A stretch of DNA of 9,069 nt from Desulfurococcales archaeon (GTDB taxonomy: Archaea > Thermoproteota > Thermoprotei_A > Sulfolobales > Desulfurococcaceae): contig WAON01000280.1 in assembly GCA_015521265.1 (NCBI GenBank), forward strand, positions 1-9,069, read 5' to 3'. Under the pieces are notes generated by a model. It was not told where the DNA came from. It did no database searches and saw only the letters and a program-made list of their open reading frames with translations. Position numbers and translations under genes: made by a program. Below, one piece after another: positions 6,486 to 9,069 of this stretch. Position 1 is the stretch's first letter. Each line of letters opens with the position of its first letter.

Positions 6486-6493
6486 CTATAGGG
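6484..6493. repeat. Perfect 10-base palindrome CCCTATAGGG
   Basis: This self-complementary 10-mer shares two C bases with the right arm of the preceding palindrome. The same CCC can therefore pair either leftwards or rightwards. It covers the predicted start site of gins23. It has no equivalent on the rfcS side. Confidence 0.45.
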
Positions 6494-6508
6494 AGATGAG
6501 TAGTATTC

Positions 6509-7096
6509 ATGTCGGAGGTTTCAATGATTAAGCCCTTCTTGAAATTGTTATTCGAGTTTTTAGAGAGGGATTTTATGGAGGATGAAGTCCGGGTTGAGGT
6601 TATAGGTGATGTTCCACGGGTTTTTACAACGGAGGGTTTTATCGAGCTTATACGTGGTGCTGAATATGTTTTGCCTAGGAGGATAGCTTATAGACTAGCT
6701 GAGAATGGGCTGGTTAGGATTAAAGATGATGATATAACTCTTGAAGATCTCTCCGGTATAGTGTATAATGAAGAAGCGACTCTCAGCAGGCAGCAGCTCG
6801 TCAAGCTTAAACCCTTTATTTACAGCTTAATCCTCATGAAGCTTCGTAGTATGGAGGAAAAGCTTAGGACTAAGCCCTCGCTCGAATTATACGATGAATA
6901 CCGTAAGTTTACGGATCTATATAGTACATTGATGAGGATTAGGATTAGGAAACTTATGAACCTGTTAAACATTATTGAGATACCACAGGATCTTGTTGAA
7001 AAGATGAGTGAGGAGGAAAAATTATTGTTCGGATTAATGCGAAGCGCTTTAAAAGAATGGAAAAAGAATCTAGGAATAGAAAAAGCGGGGGATTAG
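6509..7096 (+). CDS. gins23: GINS complex subunit GINS23
   Basis: This 195-residue protein is a GINS subunit, which with GINS51 forms a tetramer that binds MCM and activates it as the replicative helicase. The domain order shows the type. A small beta-rich B domain comes first (about 22-65, with VEVIGDVPRVFTTEGF and VLPRRIAYRLAENGLVRI, resembling Psf2/Psf3). A long helical A domain follows (about 85-185, PFIYSLILMKLRSMEEKL and DEYRKFTDLYSTLMRIRIRKL). B-then-A is the GINS23 arrangement; GINS51 has A first. The location directly before mcm is the same as in Sulfolobus. A second possible start is Met6 (6524-6526), which has a strong GGAGGT at 6514-6519; for the ATG at 6509 the only site is GGGAG at 6491-6495. 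The true N-terminus may thus be five residues shorter. Confidence 0.88.
   Translation: MSEVSMIKPFLKLLFEFLERDFMEDEVRVEVIGDVPRVFTTEGFIELIRGAEYVLPRRIAYRLAENGLVRIKDDDITLEDLSGIVYNEEATLSRQQLVKLKPFIYSLILMKLRSMEEKLRTKPSLELYDEYRKFTDLYSTLMRIRIRKLMNLLNIIEIPQDLVEKMSEEEKLLFGLMRSALKEWKKNLGIEKAGD
6514..6519 (+). promoter_or_regulatory. Shine-Dalgarno GGAGGT pointing to an internal gins23 start
   Basis: GGAGGT lies within the first codons of the longer reading and ends 4 bases before an in-frame ATG at 6524. The spacing is short but workable. It favours a protein that begins MIKPFLKLLFEFLERD, which is also where hydrophobic helix-like sequence starts. Confidence 0.45.
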
Positions 7097-7114
7097 ATTC
7101 GAAGCATAGTTTTC

Positions 7115-7122
7115 TAATTAAT
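7115..7122 (+). promoter_or_regulatory. Weak candidate TATA box for mcm in the gins23-mcm gap
   Basis: TAATTAAT sits in the 52-base gap, 27-34 bases before the mcm TTG. It could give mcm its own, nearly leaderless transcript in addition to read-through from gins23. However, GGTG at 7138-7141, seven bases before the TTG, suits translation from the longer message. Confidence 0.25.
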
Positions 7123-7148
7123 CTATTAGGGCTCCGTGGTGTAATGTT

Positions 7149-9069
7149 TTGTCTGAAGCAGAGGTAGTTGAAGCATTAGACCTCGTTAATAGATTTAAGA
7201 AGTTTCTATGGGACTATATGGATAGGAGGACGAGGAGTTTTAAATACCGTGAAAGATTAATGCAAATGGCTATAATGAACCAGAAAAGCCTAATAATAGA
7301 TTTCCCGGACATTACACTCTACGATCGACAATTAGCCCACGCAATAGAAGACCAGCCAGATCTCGCTATAGAAGCTGCAAGCAAAGCAATCAAGGAACTA
7401 CTAATGAAGGAAAACCCAGACTATGCAGAGTCAATAGAGAAATTCTATCCTAGATTCAGGAATCTATCTAGACTAGTGAAGATCAGGGAATTGACAAGCG
7501 ACTACATAGGTAAAATGGTTGCAGTAGAAGGAATACTTACGAGGCTAACAAAAGTTGGAGCTAAACTAGTGAAAGCTAGATACCTACACCTAGACCCGGA
7601 ATGTATGGCTGAATTCGACTATCCTGAAGTAGGAGAGATGGGGGAGAGGATCGAGAAGCCAACGCAATGCCCTCGTTGTGGAAAAGGAGGCAAGTTCCAG
7701 CTACTACTACACAAATCCAAATTCATTGATTGGCAGAAGATAGTTGTACAGGAAAAACCCGAAGAAATACCTCCAGGGCAGATACCTAGGAGTATCGAGG
7801 TAGTGCTTACTGGCGATTTAGTTGATACTGCTAGGCCTGGCGATAGAGTCGTAATAACTGGTATCTTACGCGTAATGACTACAGCTTCTGCACAGAAGGC
7901 TAGCGGTAAATCAGTGTTCACTTTCTATATTGATGCTAATTTCATAGATGTACAGCAGAAGGTTCTAGAGGAGATCGAGATCACAAGGGAGGATGAGGAA
8001 AAGATCAAGGAGATGAGCAGGGATCCATGGGTTAGGGAGAAGATAATTGCAAGCATAGCCCCCTCAATATATGGGCACTGGGATGTAAAGGAAGCAATAG
8101 CCCTCCAACTCTTCGGCGGAGTCCCCAAGCCATTACCAGATGGTACAAGGATACGTGGAGACATACATGTCCTACTAGTCGGAGACCCCGGAACAGCGAA
8201 GTCGCAACTACTACAATACACTGCCCGAATAGCGCCGCGGGGAATCTACACTAGCGGCAAGGGATCATCAGCAGCGGGATTAACAGCCTCAGTACTAAGA
8301 GATAAAGCAACCGGAGAATACTACCTAGAAGCCGGCGCCCTAGTAATAGCCGATGGCGGGATCGCTTGTCTCCACCCTAATACTCGTATACTCGTTAATA
8401 ATGAGTATGTAAGAATAGAAGACCTTTTCAGGGAGGATGCCGTAGTTAAGGCAACGTCGAATGGGGAACCGGTAGAACTCAACTATGTAAGGAACAAAAT
8501 AATCGGTATAGACCTCAAAAACCTTAGATCAAAAGAGGCAGTATCAACAGTTATAAGGAGAAAACAATGGCGTGGTAAACTCGTAAAATTATTGTTCGAG
8601 AGCGGTTACGAACTCATAGTAACGCCCGACCACTTACTCGTAGACGGGGATACTCTTGAATGGAAACAAGCCATTGAATTTAAGAAGGGGGATAAAGTAC
8701 TTTCAATACAAAAAATACCGGGACACAACAACGATATCTATATTCTCGACATAATACCGGATGAATGGACAGCAGTATTAGAAGGTGATACAAAGAATGA
8801 TTTCTTTAACACAATACGAAAACTGTATGGAAGCATGAATAAACTCAGAAAAACATTCGGCGGGAAAATTTATACATCTAGAGGCAAGCTATACGTAAAT
8901 GTCGGCTTACTACGGCAAGTATTAAAACAGAGTGGTGAGTATGAAGGCTGGAGGCATAAAATAATTAAATACTCCCGGAAGAATAAGTCTGAAGCCCTAC
9001 TCATAGATAAGATCACACCCGAGCTTGGGTATCTCATAGGCTTTATACATGGGGACGGATATACTGTAT
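7149..9069 (+). CDS. mcm: MCM replicative helicase, intein-interrupted, 3' end beyond window
   Basis: This is the ring-shaped 3'-5' replicative DNA helicase. The first 406 host residues are present. The N-terminal domain A is about 1-110. It is followed by the OB-fold with the zinc site HLDPEC...CPRC (His147, Cys152, Cys174, Cys177). The AAA+ core begins near 290 (DPWVREKIIASIAPSIYGH). Walker A is GDPGTAKS (345-352), and the helix-2 insert and pre-Walker B segment YYLEAGALVIADGGIA ends at 406. The host sequence breaks off there, exactly before the Walker B residues (expected CIDE-type), because an intein starts with Cys at 8367. The rest of the intein and host lie outside the window. The TTG start is the only in-frame start codon after the stop at 7119-7121; the ATG at 7144 is in another frame and stops after seven codons. 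GGTG at 7138-7141 is the ribosome site. Confidence 0.95.
   Translation, partial: MSEAEVVEALDLVNRFKKFLWDYMDRRTRSFKYRERLMQMAIMNQKSLIIDFPDITLYDRQLAHAIEDQPDLAIEAASKAIKELLMKENPDYAESIEKFYPRFRNLSRLVKIRELTSDYIGKMVAVEGILTRLTKVGAKLVKARYLHLDPECMAEFDYPEVGEMGERIEKPTQCPRCGKGGKFQLLLHKSKFIDWQKIVVQEKPEEIPPGQIPRSIEVVLTGDLVDTARPGDRVVITGILRVMTTASAQKASGKSVFTFYIDANFIDVQQKVLEEIEITREDEEKIKEMSRDPWVREKIIASIAPSIYGHWDVKEAIALQLFGGVPKPLPDGTRIRGDIHVLLVGDPGTAKSQLLQYTARIAPRGIYTSGKGSSAAGLTASVLRDKATGEYYLEAGALVIADGGIACLHPNTRILVNNEYVRIEDLFREDAVVKATSNGEPVELNYVRNKIIGIDLKNLRSKEAVSTVIRRKQWRGKLVKLLFESGYELIVTPDHLLVDGDTLEWKQAIEFKKGDKVLSIQKIPGHNNDIYILDIIPDEWTAVLEGDTKNDFFNTIRKLYGSMNKLRKTFGGKIYTSRGKLYVNVGLLRQVLKQSGEYEGWRHKIIKYSRKNKSEALLIDKITPELGYLIGFIHGDGYTV
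8367..9069 (+). mobile_element. MCM intein with LAGLIDADG homing endonuclease (N-terminal part)
   Basis: This is a self-splicing protein insertion in frame within mcm; 234 residues are visible before the window ends. Block A is CLHPNTRILVNNEYVRIEDLF, starting with the nucleophile Cys1. Block B is YELIVTPDHLLV with TPDH at 86-89, whose Thr and His assist the first acyl shift. Residues 220-231 read LGYLIGFIHGDG, the first LAGLIDADG helix, with the metal-binding acidic Asp230. The second LAGLIDADG helix and the C-terminal splicing motif (usually HN before the +1 residue) lie beyond the edge, so activity cannot be judged. Insertion is in the ATPase Walker B motif, a site used by inteins in other archaeal MCM genes. 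Spot counts give about 39% G+C, against about 53% in the last 180 host bases before it; earlier parts of mcm are lower too, so this is weak evidence of transfer. Confidence 0.93.

Noticed and set aside
7144..7146. ATG as start of mcm
   Set aside because: It is out of frame and meets a stop codon after seven codons; the TTG at 7149 is the only suitable start.

Overview
The window looks like a chromosomal segment of a hyperthermophilic crenarchaeon (Thermoproteota), most likely of the Desulfurococcales. The lineage call is inference. It rests on the eukaryote-like replication proteins (Orc1/Cdc6, RfcS/RfcL, GINS, MCM), the GINS23-MCM gene pair known from Crenarchaeota, short or nearly absent leaders behind TATA-like boxes, frequent TTG starts (five of nine complete-start genes) and a G+C content in the low forties by spot counts. 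The species cannot be named from the sequence.

Layout. Positions 1-67 probably hold the tail of an upstream gene. Positions 129-2619 are a tight + strand operon: a TrkH-type K+ channel subunit, its TrkA-type NAD-binding gating partner and a stand-alone THUMP protein. Each gene pair is joined by the same 4-base TTGA stop/start overlap. Positions 2669-4131 hold a divergent Orc1/Cdc6 paralogue and a 65-residue winged-helix protein. They meet, with a 4-base overlap, the convergent rfcS-rfcL operon (6404 to 4128, minus strand), which encodes the clamp loader. At about 6405-6508 a divergent promoter region separates rfcS from the + strand pair gins23-mcm. The mcm gene runs off the right edge and is interrupted by an intein exactly at its Walker B motif.

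How the genes fit together. From 2669 to the end every recognised gene belongs to replication initiation, helicase assembly or clamp loading, so this is a replication gene cluster: Orc1/Cdc6 (origin binding), GINS23 and MCM (helicase core), RfcS/RfcL (PCNA loading). The left operon is K+ uptake plus a likely RNA-modification adaptor and looks functionally separate.

Most interesting points. (1) The rfcS/gins23 divergent promoter is mirror-symmetric: two TATA-like boxes, each followed after one base by a GGGTT...AACCC palindrome, all equidistant from position 6456. (2) A homing-endonuclease intein sits in the MCM ATPase site. (3) The Orc1/Cdc6 protein has lost the usual sensor-1 Asn and the Arg of the DPRVKS-type box. 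No CRISPR array, tRNA, rRNA or insertion sequence was seen. Parts of known families are combined here; nothing in the window by itself proves a wholly new system.
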